Origin: Stomorhina lunata
Taxonomy: Eukaryota > Arthropoda > Insecta > Diptera > Rhiniidae
DNA length: 64,000 nt
Reading direction: 5' to 3'
Assembly: GCA_933228675.1 (NCBI GenBank)
Contig: OW121740.1
Coordinates: forward strand, 158,463,486-158,527,485
Numbering within the stretch: position 1 is the stretch's first letter; each line of letters starts with the position of its first letter. The notes under the pieces are model-generated. The model made no database searches and was not told the DNA's origin. It saw only the letters and a program-made list of their open reading frames with translations. Position numbers and translations under genes: made by a program. Positions 22,746 to 35,308 of the stretch are shown here, piece after piece.

Positions 22746-24644
22746 CTTATTTCTTCATACACTAATTAATTTTGACTTTAACAACTTTCTTATTTTTCAC
22801 ATGGAACACCCTAACATGTTGTTTTCCTCTAACAAATAATAAAAAAACGCTTCTTTTTGCGGCCTATAATAAGGCTGCCTTGCCTGGCAGCCAGGCTGTC
22901 TGGCTGTACTCATTAAATAGTAAAAGTATACAAAAAGAGAAAGTCTCTAAAGTAACGAACATTGACTGTTATTGCTAAAAAGAAAAAAAAATAGAACGGA
23001 AATATGAAAACATATCTTTAAATCGTACAGATTTTATTTGCAGATAAAATCCGAAATTTAAATACTGCGCTTTTAGGAAATAGATATAAACTTTTAAAAC
23101 ATCAAATAATAGAATTTCCAAGAATTTGAAATACTTAGCCCTACATTATGCTTTAATTATATAATTTAAAAGGCAGCCTTGAGGTATGCTATATATTTTG
23201 ATTTAATTATGTTAAGAATATTTTAGGATTTATTCGGTTTAAATGATTTTCTTTTTTAATTGGTGTTTTGTTTTGATTTGAATATTTCGTGTTTAATGTA
23301 TTCATTAAAGGCTAAAACAAATGGAAAATTTTGTGAAATCCTTTTAGATATGCTAAATTTGTTTACATTAAAATGATTTAATTAGCAGCATTAAGTGTAA
23401 ACTGATACATATGTTTTATTAAACAGAAATGTTTTGCCTACACTGGATTTTTTATGATATATAATTTCTTAGATGTTCAAATTTTCAATTAAATATAAAA
23501 TCAAGTATTACAAAGTTTAAAGCCTCGCATAGATTATTTCAGTTATTTGCATACTTTTTTAATTCTATTGATAAAATGAAATTTAATAACAAATATCAAT
23601 ATTTAAGTGTTAATAATAAAAAATTTTTTAAATAACTCACAAATTTCTTTTAGTACTCTTTCTATTAATCCCAATTATTATTTACTGATTTTTCATTAAC
23701 TTTGTTTATTAGTTATACATTCTAACATTAATTTAACAATTTCCTATACAAACAGAATTTTTAATTAATTATTTTAAATATTTCATTATAAACAAAGTAA
23801 ATTAACATTATTTCATATTAATTATTTAATTATACCGCTGTGAGCATCCTAAAAGTATGCCACAACAAAGTTTGTGTTTTCAAATTTGTGTGCTCGCACA
23901 AACGTTAGAATTTGCCAAAAATATTTATTACATTTTAAATAACCACAAAATAATTGAAAATTAATTTAAAATATAAATAAAATATTTAGAACTTCATTAA
24001 AAGTTTTGTTTTTTTAATTCTATTACACATATTTTTAGGTTTTTCTGCGAATTAAATTAATTTTTCAAACTTTTTTTTTATTATCTACTTTCAGGTGAGT
24101 TATATATCAAGATTAAATGAATAGCGGTCAAATGAGGTAAATACTGAGAATTGAGGTATGCTGTAGATTGTAAATTGAATGCAAAATATTTTGTATATTA
24201 GGGTACTAAGAATAAGCTTAATTTATTTATATCTTTTTATATCTGCAGGTTACCTCATTAATTTCTGCTAATTAAAATTTATTTAACTTAATTAAAGTTA
24301 TGCTAAAAATACAAGTTAATCTTAATTAATTGACACCATAAAGTATGCAATTAAAATTAATTTTTACCCACTCCCGATGTTATAAGAAAAGTATGCAATA
24401 CTTTAAAATTTTTTATCAAAAAAAGTCTTACAGAAACGAAAATTTAAAATTTTGATAAATTTGTAGAAAATACTATTTTAATATTAAAATTTGCCACAGT
24501 TAAGTTTTATATAACTCTTAGTCATTGTATGAATTTTTCCAAAGTTCTCAAAAAAATAATTTCATTATCATATTTTTAGTGTTTCATCTTAGATTTATAA
24601 TTCTTAGAATAAACAAATAGTTTTGTTCTAAGGCAATGTAATAT
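22746..24644. other. AT-rich DNA with recurring short motifs
   Basis: No gene is supported. A small GC-rich patch with a perfect short dyad (GCCTGGC-A-GCCAGGC) lies at 22882-22896. GTATGC-type motifs recur at 23177, 23848, 24152, 24339 and 24385. The splice-like junction at 24094 is listed separately. Confidence 0.55.
24070..24100 (+). promoter_or_regulatory. Candidate recursive splice site (CAG|GTGAGT)
   Basis: A T-rich pyrimidine tract (about 24071-24090) leads into TTTCAG at 24089-24094, followed at once by GTGAGT at 24095-24100. A 3' splice site fused to a 5' splice site is the signature of ratchet points in very long insect introns. No exon is visible nearby. A chance match cannot be excluded. 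Confidence 0.4.
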
Positions 24645-25210
24645 AAAACAAGTAAGGAAGTGCTATAGTCGGTCAAGCCCAACCGTACGATACTCTTCAC
24701 CACTAAGGTCAAAGGTGTCCTTTTTCCTGTATGAAGACAAATATTTGCTAAATTTTGCCATCATACAAACATTTTCTCAAAACTTATATATTTAAGCTGT
24801 TTCCGTCATTTGGACTTATATGAGAGCTAGGGTCTTATGTGTACCGATTATCTAGAAATTTGCCAAATTGATTACAGTTTTTACAAAAATTATGTTTATG
24901 TTTGCATATTTGTGGCCAAAATATCAATTCCGGGAAGTGGGACCTATTTGAGGTACCATAAATAATGGACCGATTTTGATGAATTTCAATAGCCAGGGTC
25001 CCACTAACAAAAAAATTATCTATGCCAAATGGTTCACACGAAGGTCCAGCCAGCCGTCAAGACGGACGGACTGACATCGTTAAATTGACTCAGAAAGTGA
25101 TTCTAAACCTATTGGTATACTAAATAATCTATGTCAAATATTTCTATGCGTTACATACATCAGCACAAACTTATAATACCCTTTTCATCTATGGTGGTGA
25201 AGGGTATAAA
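24645..25210. mobile_element. Fly-type interspersed repeat, about 565 bp
   Basis: The stretch starts near AAACAAGTAAGGAAGTGCTA and contains AGTCGGTCAAGCCC, GACGGACGGACTGACATCG (25061-25079) and ATTGACTCAGAAAGTGATTC, then ends in ATGGTGGTGAAGGGTATAA. TACTCTTCACCAC (24691-24703) and GTGGTGAAGGGTA (25194-25206) form inverted ends with one mismatch. From general knowledge, such signatures recur widely in fly genomes; I do not assign a named family. No protein is encoded. Confidence 0.65.
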
Positions 25211-25344
25211 AATTAAACTGAAAAATATTGTAATTCCGTTGAAGCATTGTTTTGATGTTTTTGGAAACATTATAATTCACATTTAGTCTGTTTTGGAACT
25301 TACATAATATGCCTAGAACTTACTACCTAACAATCATTTTGTTT

Positions 25345-25720
25345 GAAAATTTAAAAAATATAATATCGTTAATATTTTCTTAAATAAGCCTCCAGTTGAG
25401 AAAATAAGCTTTATTTGTCATTACACCTAATTTTTAATAAAAATCGAATTTTTTTATAAAAAATTTCGACAAAACCCCTAATATCTCAAAACACGAATTT
25501 TCGACTTAAGCCATTATTATTTATTGACACAGATATAATTCTTACATAATTCTAAGTAAACATTGATTTTTTTTTAGAAAAATATTCAAAAATATGAAAT
25601 TTATAATATTTTCTTAAATAAGACTCTAACTGAGAAAAAAAGCTTTATATATGATCACATCTTATTCTGAGTAAAAATCGAATTTTAAATGGAAAAATAA
25701 TATGAAATCGTTCATTTTTA
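25345..25720 (+). repeat. ~115-bp degenerate repeat, first direct copies
   Basis: Two decayed units carry ATATTTTCTTAAATAAG, TTGAGAAAATAAGCTTTA and AGTAAAAATCGAATTTT blocks. They are separated by unrelated AT-rich sequence and continue as the main array after 26,060. Confidence 0.65.
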
Positions 25721-25905
25721 AATCAATTTTTTCTGATATAATTTTTATTTCTGATATAAATATTTTTTTAGATAATTTTAGGTTAGTTCCCCAAAAAAGA
25801 AAAATTTGGACTCTAATCCTTTTGGCTGATATCTTATCTTTAATTTGGTTTACATTTTTTTTTTTTTTTGAGGAAATTAGCAAAATTATCTCAAAAATAT
25901 ATCTT

Positions 25906-25952
25906 AAATCGATCGATTTGAAAACGTTCGGTTTCCATCACAAAGCGGTATA
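25906..25952 (+). repeat. Second copy of the AAATCGATCGATTT element
   Basis: The palindrome AAATCGATCGATTT, then GAAAACG, TTTCCATCACA and GTATAA follow the same order as in 15494-15541. Only the right half of the 15.5 kb inverted repeat is present. Confidence 0.7.
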
Positions 25953-26059
25953 ATTCGTACTTATTCTATTTTGGAACTTGTATATAACTCAAGGTTTTCG
26001 ATCTGTCCAGTTTTAGGGATATCACTCCTGGCAAAGATGGTGGCGTAACCAACCATTTT

Positions 26060-27330
26060 TGGTCAAAAATCTTTTAAAATATAAAATCGTTTATATTTTT
26101 TCAAAAAGCCTTCAATTGAGATAACATAAATTTTTTGTGATCTCAGTAAAAATCGAAATTTTGGTGAAAAATCTTAAAAATATTATATAGTTAAAAATTC
26201 CTTAAACAAGCGTCCTATTGAGAAAAGGAGCTTTATGTGTGATCACATCTAATTTGTAAGTAAAAATTTAATTTTTGGTGAAAAATTGTAAGAAATATAG
26301 AAGCGTGGATTTTTTCTTAAAATAAGGCTTAAATAAATCAAAAGTCGAAGTTTTGGTAAATTATTTAAAAAAAAATATAAAATCGTTGATTTTGCTTTAA
26401 ATAAGGCTTTAATAGAGAAAATAAGCACTATTTGTGATCACTTCTAATTCTGAGTAAATTTTCGAGTTTTTGGTGATAAATATTAAAAAATATAAAATCG
26501 TTAATATTTTTGTAAAAAAGCCTGTATTGAAGAAAAGAAGTATCATATGTCATCAAGAATAATTTTGAGTAAAAATCGAATTTTTAGTGAGAAATATTAA
26601 GAAATATAAAATGATTAATATATCACTAAAAAAAACTACAACTGAAAAAGGGAGCTTTATTTGTGATCACACCTTATTCTGAGTAAAAATAGAATATTTT
26701 TTAAAAAGTTTCCAATTCAGAAAATGAGCTTCATTTGTGTTCACACTTAATCCTGAGTAAAAATCTAGCTTTTGGAATAATCTTCAAAAAAAAATTAATT
26801 ATTATTTCCTTGAGAAAAGCTTACAATTCACAAAAAAATCGAATTTTTGGTAAAAAAAAAATATTTTTTAACTCGTTAAAACAAGCCTCCAATTGAGAAA
26901 AGGAGCTTCATTTGTGATCCCACCTTTTTCTGAGTAAAAATCGAACTTGTGATAAAAAGTCTAAAAAATATATAATCGGTAATATTTCTTAAAATAAGGC
27001 TCCAATTGAGAAAAGAAGTTTAATTTCTGATCGCACCAAATATCGAGTTAAAATTCAATTTTTCATAAAAAATTTTGCTAAATGAAAAAATATTTGATAT
27101 ATCTTTACAAAAATCTTCAATGGGAAGGAGCTTTAGTTGTGATCATCATAGGAAAAATCGATTTCTTTGTGATGTCTTTAAAAACATAAAATCGTTAATA
27201 TTTACTTAAATAAGTCTCCTAATGCAAAAAAAAATAGCTTCTAAATAAAAATAAAATTTTTGGTGAAAAGTATAAAAAAAATCGTTCCTTTTTAATCAAA
27301 ACAAATTTTTATTAAGAAATCTTGAACATA
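26060..27330 (+). repeat. ~115-bp degenerate tandem repeat
   Basis: Recurring blocks appear in fixed order: ATCGTTAATATTTTCTT, CTCCAATTGAGAAAAGGAGC, TTTGTGATCACACC, TCTGAGTAAAAATCGAA, TTTTTGGTGAAAAAT. Distances between successive AATCGTT blocks are about 88, 119, 81, 114 and 115 bases, so units are near 115 bp with deletions. Confidence 0.75.
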
Positions 27331-28436
27331 TAAAATCGTTATTATGTCAGTGCTAGAGCAATACACTTAAGTAAGATTTCCATACAAAAGTTTTTGATAT
27401 CCTATTATTCTTGAAAACCTTCTCATAAAGGCTATGGGAAGAAGAAAGGCTCTTAGGCTTGGGCTGAAGTTTGCAACGCATCGAAGTTCATATAAAGATT
27501 GTAATCAAAGTCCGGATCATATTTTTCAATGAAATTCGAGACAAATTTTTTTCACACTAGAACAGTCGCTATTGAATCTTGTCGAAATCATTACATTATT
27601 TTGGTTAACTATAAAAGTACTGCTTTCCAGGAACCTATGCTTTAGCCCTTAAATCCACATATCTAAAGAAAAATTATCGCATTCGATATCCAGCGAAATG
27701 TAAGATATTTCAGAACATTTGTGTAGCATACTTTTAGGATAATCTAAATAATATATATAACATTCTAACTTATTTGTCAAAAGTTAGTAAAACGATAGTA
27801 AGCGAATTTTCTTTAAACTAAATATTTTGAAAAACAATCGGATATTTTTACATATCAAAGTTTATTAAACTTTTTTCAGAATAAATTATTTTCAAAATCC
27901 CTAAGGTATGTTACACAAAATTTTGCTTAAAAGTCTGAGTTTTCTATCGATATCGATTGCGGCAATTTGGCCCCTAAATTCATTCAATAAAATCTGATAC
28001 TAATGCTTTTGACAATAAAAGTCGATGCACCAGATTTTGTTGGAATTGATCAATAAAAAACCAAAAAATGTTCATAAATTCGAAGAAAATTTTAGTTGGC
28101 CCTAGTTTTCGAAATATAAGTTTTTTGCTTACGAAATAGAGGTTTTGCACGACTTATATACTAAATAAGCAAAAAATCAAAATTCGTTGACAGTATTATC
28201 TTCAAGTTGTTCTATTAATTTTTTTAAATCCACACAGCAGTTAAAGAGATGTTTTACAATTTAAACCAAAATTTTTTAATTTTTAAAAAATTGTATGTTT
28301 TAAAAAAAAAATCCTAAAAAATATAAATAACAACTATTGATGTAAAAAAATGTTAAGACGACTTAAAGATTAATTTGTTCTTGAGTTTCGGTTTTTTTAT
28401 TAGAATTTTTTTTTTAATTTCGAAGAGAGCTTTTTA
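27331..28436. other. AT-rich DNA with a dispersed repeat copy
   Basis: No gene is supported. Apart from the repeat copy at 27690-27950, nothing is recognised. Confidence 0.5.
27720..27917. mobile_element. 198-bp TIR element, copy 1 (dispersed repeat)
   Basis: The left end TGTGTAGCATACTTTTAGGA and right end CCCTAAGGTATGTTACACA are imperfect inverted repeats. A second copy of the same length lies at 59842-60039. Similarity extends at least 30 bases to the left of the TIR in both copies (GAAATGTAA.ATATTTCAGAA), so the true unit may be longer. Confidence 0.65.
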
Positions 28437-28592
28437 TATACAAATTTCTTATGGAAAGTTTTCATCTAAACATTTTTAAAGAAAATTTGTCACATAAAAA
28501 TTTCTATAGAAAATGTTTCATACAAAAATTTCTATAGAAAATTTTTCATAAAAAAATGTCCATAGAAAATATGTCATATAGAAAATTTTTCA
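28437..28592 (+). repeat. Short block of 28-bp TATAGAAAATTTTT satellite
   Basis: About five units of AAAAATTTCTATAGAAAAT with CATA spacers are present, the same type as at 33.9-35.3 and 36.8-37.3 kb. Confidence 0.75.
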
Positions 28593-28834
28593 CATAGCTC
28601 AATAAACCCAGCCGTTTTAGAGTTATATTAACACAATTTGCAAAAAAAAAAACAGTTTTTCAGAAAAAAAAATTATATCTCTAAAACTAGAGCCAACTCG
28701 AAAAAAACAATGTCATTTTTGGATTAAGAAGACCAAAGCCATCAAAGTATTGTAGGGTATTACTCGTATGTATGTTCCTACTACATAAATAGTTTCAAAG
28801 AAATCTTAAAACTTGTCCTAAAAATATTTTTCTT

Positions 28835-29356
28835 TAACCACAGAACATTTCAAGTCGACTTTAAACCGACTTTATTTAGAAAATCATACCATAAAACAAA
28901 TTTTAATTTAAAATTTAAAACTTCATTTTAATAACTAAAATAAGCTTTTTTTCATTTGAATATTTTTAATTTTGTGATCCTTTGGAAAAAAAGTTAAGTC
29001 GAAATTATAAATTTTTTACAATTTTCAGTGATTACATACTTTTGAAGTTAATTTCTTTAAAACGGATTGAGATCATATTACAATTGTTGTTTTCTATTAT
29101 TATTGCACAAAAATTCAATTTTATGTAAAAGTTGATGATCATTTAAACAATTTTAAATCATGTTATAAAAAAAATAATCAAAATATTAAGATATGCTGTT
29201 TTGTCTAAAGAACACAAAATTTTTTTTCAATATTTTGTTTTTGGAATTTTTTGAAAATTTTTTTTTTTATTTCTATTTATTGAAGAAGTCTTTTATAATA
29301 TTTGTTTTTCTTAAAAATTATTTTTAAAGTCGACTTTGAAATTTGTTCTGTGGTTA
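28835..29356. mobile_element. 522-bp TIR element with TAACCACAGAAC ends
   Basis: TAACCACAGAAC (28835-28846) and GTTCTGTGGTTA (29345-29356) are perfect 12-bp inverted repeats. The match continues inward as ATTTCAAGTCGACTTTA against TAAAGTCGACTTTGAAATT with small indels. If the termini are CCACAGAAC, the flanks are TTAA and TTAG, close to a TTAA target duplication, as known for piggyBac elements; this assignment is tentative. There is no transposase. Confidence 0.75.
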
Positions 29357-31250
29357 GGCTGTATCTTTGCTACAACTAAAGTGTATATCAAAATCTAACC
29401 AAATTCATAATTTCGAAAATGGAATGGAAATCGAATCCATATTTTTAACGAGAAAAAAGTTTGAACATAATTTTAATGTTATCTTTAAGAATTCACTAGA
29501 TAATTATTTAGATATTTTAAGTTAAATTAAAATTTGAAACATTGTCTTTATTTTAAAAATTGTATGTAAGCCATTTTAGATATATAAAATTAAATTACTA
29601 AATAACAAAATATTCATTAACTTTTATTACCTTTAATAATGTTACTTAAAGATTTCCTTTTATGTTTTTTCTAATTAAATCTCCTTTATTATTCAAATAA
29701 AGAATTTTAGTTGAAAACAAGCCAAATAAAAAACCCGGTCTTAGCTACAGCATAACACTTTATCCTTAAAAGTATGCAATATTTTTTGCTAGCATTGCAG
29801 TTTGAAATGTATGCACTGTTTTATTTTCCTTATTCGTATATATTTGTTTTATGCTTCACTTTTTTTTAATTTTATTTTACTTTAGAAGTTTTAGCAAAAT
29901 CCACTTTTTACATTTATTTTTACTTTTTTCCAATTTTTTTTTTTTTTTTTTATATTTTTGTAATAGTAACAAATTTTGCTTTCCTCTTTAAATGTCTTGA
30001 AAATTTATGCCGGTTTTAAGACTTTCTTAATTTTTCTTTTCTCTGTTTTTTTTAAGTTAAAGAATTTCACAAGAAAAAAATTCCTTTGATTGAAGTTTGT
30101 TACTTTTCCGAATGTGGGAGTATGTGGGAGCAATAAAGAATCCCTTAAGTAACAACAACTTTATTTAACTTTTTATATACTGGAGAAACTCCCCTGGAAG
30201 TATGCTGTAATATTTATTTTTTTATAAACGTTACTTTTAGTGCAAAGATTTAACGATTTTTGTTTTTAAAGATAAATTTTCTTTTGATTTATAAATTTTA
30301 TTTAATTTAAAGAATTTTCTTTTGGTTTTAACAATTTGATTGAAAATTTTGTTTTTCTCACCAACACAAACACTCACACTTAGATTTACGATATTTTTGT
30401 ATACTTTAAACACTTATACACTCATACATATATTTATTTGCTATTTAAAGTAACCGTTATAGTGGCTCTGTGTGTGTGTGTATTTATTCTTTAGACTTTT
30501 TGTACGTTATTTGTTTTTGTTTTTTTTTTTCTGTTTTATATTTTTGTCTAGTGAAATATATTATTTTTTATTTTCCGTTCTAAAGTCCCGTATCTCGTTG
30601 ATGTTGACGGTTGTATTTTTAGCTTAAGACTAAATTGTCAGCTTCTTAAGGACCAGTTTAAATATACTCAATTTTTATGGTATTTTATCCTTAAAATGTG
30701 TGTGTTGCTGTTGTTGTTTCAGCTGTCATTGTTGCCATTGTGTGTGTTTTATTTTACAATAACATTGTTGCATTCCTTTGGTTTTTGGCTGATGGACTTG
30801 GCCACAGTTACATTCACTTAGGAGTTCATTTTCCCAGTGATAAGGGTATGAGCAGGCGCATTTTGTACGGATAAATTATATGCTCTCTTTGTTTTTCTTG
30901 CTAAGGTCCCGGCGCGCTCTCTCTCCCGTAAGTTTTATCCGCTTATGGGTTCATTTTTCTCTCATTTGTTTTTAAATTGCGTTCATTTCTCTTTTTCAAG
31001 TGAAAACGTTGAAAATAACTTTCATCTCTGTTGTCCTTGAGTTTTGTGTACACAAATTCGTATTCCTTGTTTAGCTGGCCTCCTGCCTGCATGTGCCTGT
31101 GGCTGCGCTTTTTATAAGGATTCTAATTTATATAAATAAAACTAATCGTGTTGTTATTGGTTCGTTAGCAGGGAGACCAGAAATAAGAAAATAACATCTT
31201 AAAGAATTTACATAAAAAAATGTTAAGGCTAAAACAAAGTCACAGACTAA
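29357..31250. other. AT-rich DNA, no gene recognised
   Basis: The stretch contains T-rich runs and TG-rich simple sequence near 30460-30480. A relatively GC-rich interval (30,830-31,120) includes GGCGCGCTCTCTCTCCCG at 30911-30928, but no convincing reading frame. Confidence 0.5.
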
Positions 31251-33262
31251 TTCTATGTCTTAGTCTATGTCTTAGTCTATGTCTTAGTCTATGTCTTAGT
31301 CTATGTCTTAGTCTATGTCTTAGTCTATGTCTTAGTCTATGTCTTAGTCTATGTCTTAGTCTATGTCTTAGTCTATGTCTTAGTCTATGTCTTAGTCTAT
31401 GTCTTAGTCTATGTCTTAGTCTATGTCTTAGTCTATGTCTTAGTCTATGTCTTAGTCTATGTCTTAGTCTATGTCTTAGTCTATGTCTTAGTCTATGTCT
31501 TAGTCTATGTCTTAGTCTATGTCTTAGTCTATGTCTTAGTCTATGTCTTAGTCTATGTCTTAGTCTATGTCTTAGTCTATGTCTTAGTCTATGTCTTAGT
31601 CTATATCTTAGTCTATGTCTTAGTCTATGTCTTAGTCTATGTCTTAGTCTATGTCTTAGTCTATGTCTTAGTCTATGTCTTAGTCTATGTCTTAGTCTAT
31701 GTCTTAGTCTATGTCTTAGTCTATGTCTTAGTCTATGTCTTAGTCTATGTCTTAGTCTATGTCTTAGTCTATGTCTTAGTCTATGTCTTAGTCTATGTCT
31801 TAGTCTATGTCTTAGTCTATGTCTTAGTCTATGTCTTAGTCTATGTCTTAGTCTATGTCTTAGTCTATGTCTTAGTCTATGTCTTAGTCTATGTCTTAGT
31901 CTATGTCTTAGTCTATGTCTTAGTCTATGTCTTAGTCTATGTCTTAGTCTATGTCTTAGTCTATGTCTTAGTCTATGTCTTAGTCTATGTCTTAGTCTAT
32001 GTCTTAGTCTATGTCTTAGTCTATGTCTTAGTCTATGTCTTAGTCTATGTCTTAGTCTATGTCTTAGTCTATGTCTTAGTCTATGTCTTAGTCTATGTCT
32101 TAGTCTATGTCTTAGTCTATGTCTTAGTCTATGTCTTAGTCTATGTCTTAGTCTATGTCTTAGTCTATGTCTTGGTCTATGTCTTAGTCTATGTCTTAGT
32201 CTATGTCTTAGTCTATGTCTTAGTCTATGTCTTAGTCTATGTCTTGGTCTATGTCTTAGTCTATGTCTTAGTCTATGTCTTAGTCTATGTCTTAGTCTAT
32301 GTCTTAGTCTATGTCTTAGTCTATGTCTATGTCTATATCTTAGTCTATGTTTTAGTCTATGTCTTAGTCTATGTCTTAGTCTATGTCTTAGTCTATGTCT
32401 TAGTCTATGTCTTAGTCTATGTCTTAGTCTATGTCTTAGTCTATGTCTTAGTCTATGTCTTAGTCTATGTCTTAGTCTATGTCTTAGTCTATGTCTTAGT
32501 CTATGTCTTAGTCTATGTCTTAGTCTATGTCTTAGTCTATGTCTTAGTCTATGTCTTAGTCTATGTCTTAGTCTATGTCTTAGTCTATGTCTTAGTCTAT
32601 GTCTTAGTCTATGTCTTAGTCTATGTCTTAGTCTATGTCTTAGTCTATGTCTTAGTCTATGTCTTAGTCTATGTCTTAGTCTATGTCTTAGTCTATGTCT
32701 TAGTCTATGTCTTAGTCTATGTCTTAGTCTATGTCTTAGTCTATGTCTTAGTCTATGTCTTAGTCTATGTCTTAGTCTATGTCTTAGTCTATGTCTCAGT
32801 CTATGTCTTAGTCTATGTCTTAGTCTATGTCTTAGTCTATGTCTTAGTCTATGTCTTAGTCCTTGTCTTAGTCTATGTCTTAGTCTATGTCTTAGTCTAT
32901 GTCTTAGTCTATGTCTTAGTCTATGTCTTAGTCTATGTCTTAGTCTATGTCTTAGTCTATGTCTTAGTCTATGTCTTAGTCTATGTCTTAGTCTATGTCT
33001 TAGTCTATGTCTTGGTCTATGTCTTAGTCTATGTCTTAGTCTATGTCTTAGTCTATGTCTTAGTCTATGTCTTAGTTTTAGTCTATGTCTTGGTCTATGT
33101 CTTAGTCTATGTCTTAGTCTATGTCTTAGTCTATGTCTTAGTCTATGTCTTAGTCTATGTCTTAGACTATGTCTTAGTCTATGTCTTAGTCTATGTCTTA
33201 GTCTATGTCTTAGTCTATGTCTTAATCTATATCTTAATCTATGCCTGAGTCTATATCTTAGT
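31251..33262 (+). repeat. 12-mer array (TAGTCTATGTCT)n, about 168 copies
   Basis: The array is nearly uninterrupted, with rare variants (GGTCTATG near 32174, 32246, 33014 and 33091; CCTTGTC near 32862). It becomes degenerate from about 33,170. A 720-codon frame of LCLS repeats and a 358-codon frame of VYVL repeats run through it only because 12 is a multiple of 3. Confidence 0.97.
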
Positions 33263-33858
33263 ATTTGTGTTAGTCTTTGCCTTTCTTTCTATATGTTCTC
33301 ACGAACTTATAAGTCTTTGCGGCTTCCCTGGTTATTATCCTCATTCCTCTTTGGCTTTTGTTTGTTCTCCTTCTTCTTCTAACTTTTCAATGTTTAGTTT
33401 TTATTTCAGGTTTGTTTTTATCCCCACTTGAATTCATCACCTGTTAACACTGAATTTTGTTACTGCCTCTACTGATTTTCACAATTTTTGTTATTGTAAT
33501 TTTCATTTATTTTCACTTGTGTTTTTCGCTAAACACCAACAACCACAACAATATGTACCCCTTAAGTCCTTGAAAAGAATGCACGCAATCATTAGATAAT
33601 GTTTATTTTGTTTTTGTTCGTTTTTTGTTCATTTGATGAGTCCAACAAATGAAATGTCCTTTTGTGCATCTAAATAAGCGTGATGTTGATGAAGATGCCT
33701 TCATTGTTATTTAAAGTTAATTTTGTTTAGACAGGAAATATTAGTTGCCTCAACAAGAGGTCGTTGACATTGTGCCATGACAAGTTTTAAAATATTTTTG
33801 AGATGAACTACAAATTCATGCAAGTGCAAGTGCGAAAACTTTTAAGGGAATGGATTCA
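33263..33858. other. Pyrimidine-rich then AT-rich spacer
   Basis: A strong pyrimidine tract with CTAAC (33380-33384) ends in TTTCAG at 33409, which looks like a 3' splice site, but the sequence after it shows only a 21-codon open stretch. No gene is called. Confidence 0.45.
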
Positions 33859-35308
33859 ATAGAAAATTTTTCATACAAAATTTCTGTACAACATTTTTTA
33901 TATAAAAATTTTTATAGAAAAGTTTTCAAAAATAAAAATTTTTATAGAAAATTTTTAATATTAAAATTTTTATAGAAAATTTTTCATATAAAAATTTTCT
34001 GTAAAAATTTTTCATATAAAAATTTTTACAGAAAATTTTTCATATTAAAATTTTTATAGAAAATTTTTCATATAAACATTTTTATGCAAAACTTTTCCTA
34101 AAATAATTTTTATAGAAAATTTTTCATATACAAATTTTTATAGAAAATTTTTCATTTAAAAATTTCTATAGAAAATTTTTCATATGCAAATTTTTATAGA
34201 AAATTTTTGATGTAAAAATTTTCATATAAAAATTTGTATAGAAAATTTTTCAACTATAAAAATGGTTATAGAAAATTTTTCTTATTAAAATTTTTATAGA
34301 AAATTTTTCATATAAAAATTTCTATAGAAAATTTGTCATATAAAAGTTTCTATAGAAAATTTGTCGTATAAAAGTTTCTATAAAAAATTTTTCATATAAA
34401 AATTTTTATAGAAAATGTTTCATATAAAAATGTTTATACAAAATTTTTCATATAAAAATTTTTATAGAGAATTTTTCATATTAAAATTTTTATAAAAAAA
34501 TGTTCATATTAAAATTTTCATAGAAAATTTTTCATATAAAAATTTTTATGCAAAACTTTTCATAAACAATTTTTATAAAAAATTTTTCATATAAAAATTT
34601 TCATAAACAAATTTTTATAGAAAATTTTTCATATAAAAATGTTTATAGAAAATTTTTCATATACAAATTTTTATAGAAAATTTTTCATATACAAATTTTT
34701 ATAAAAAATGTTTCATATAAAAATATTTATAAAAAATTTTTCATATAAAAATTTTCATATAAAAATTTTTATACAAAATTTTTCATATAAAAATTTTTAT
34801 AGAAAATTTTTCATATCAAAATTTTTAAAGAAAATTTTTTAAATAAAAAAATTTTTCATATAAAAATTTTTATAAAAAATTTTCCATATAAACATTTTTA
34901 TAAAAAACTTTTCATATAAAAATTTTTCATGTAAAAATTTTTATAAAAAATTTTTCATATACAATTTTTTATAGAAAATTTTTCATATACAAATTTTTAT
35001 AAAAAGTTTTTATATAAAAATTGTTGTAAAAAATTTTTCATATAAACATTTTTATAGAAAATTTTTCATATAAAAATTTTTATAAAAAATTTTTCATATA
35101 CAAATTTTTATAAAAAATTTTTCATATAAAAATTTCTATAAAAAATGTTTCATATAAAAATTTCTATGAAAAATTTTTCATATAAAAATTTCTATGAAAA
35201 ATTTTTCATATAAAAATTTCTATGGAAAATTTTTCACATTAAAATTTCTATAAACATTTTTTTATATAAAAATTTCAATATAAAATTCTATCAAAAATTT
35301 TTCATAAT
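33859..35308 (+). repeat. 28-bp satellite (CATATAAAAATTTTTATAGA type)
   Basis: The unit is CATATAAAAATTTTTATAGA plus AAATTTTT, with many substitutions and small indels. The arms AAATTTTT and AAAAATTT flank the spacer CATAT. Confidence 0.9.

Noticed and set aside
31220..33382. 720-codon open frame of LCLS repeats starting with ATG
   Set aside because: It is the translation of the 12-mer array; no stop occurs because the unit length is a multiple of 3. There is no non-repeat domain.
33380..33480. Exon after the acceptor-like site at 33409
   Set aside because: The branch-point-like CTAAC and TTTCAG look good, but the downstream frame ends after 21 codons and there is no donor of good quality.
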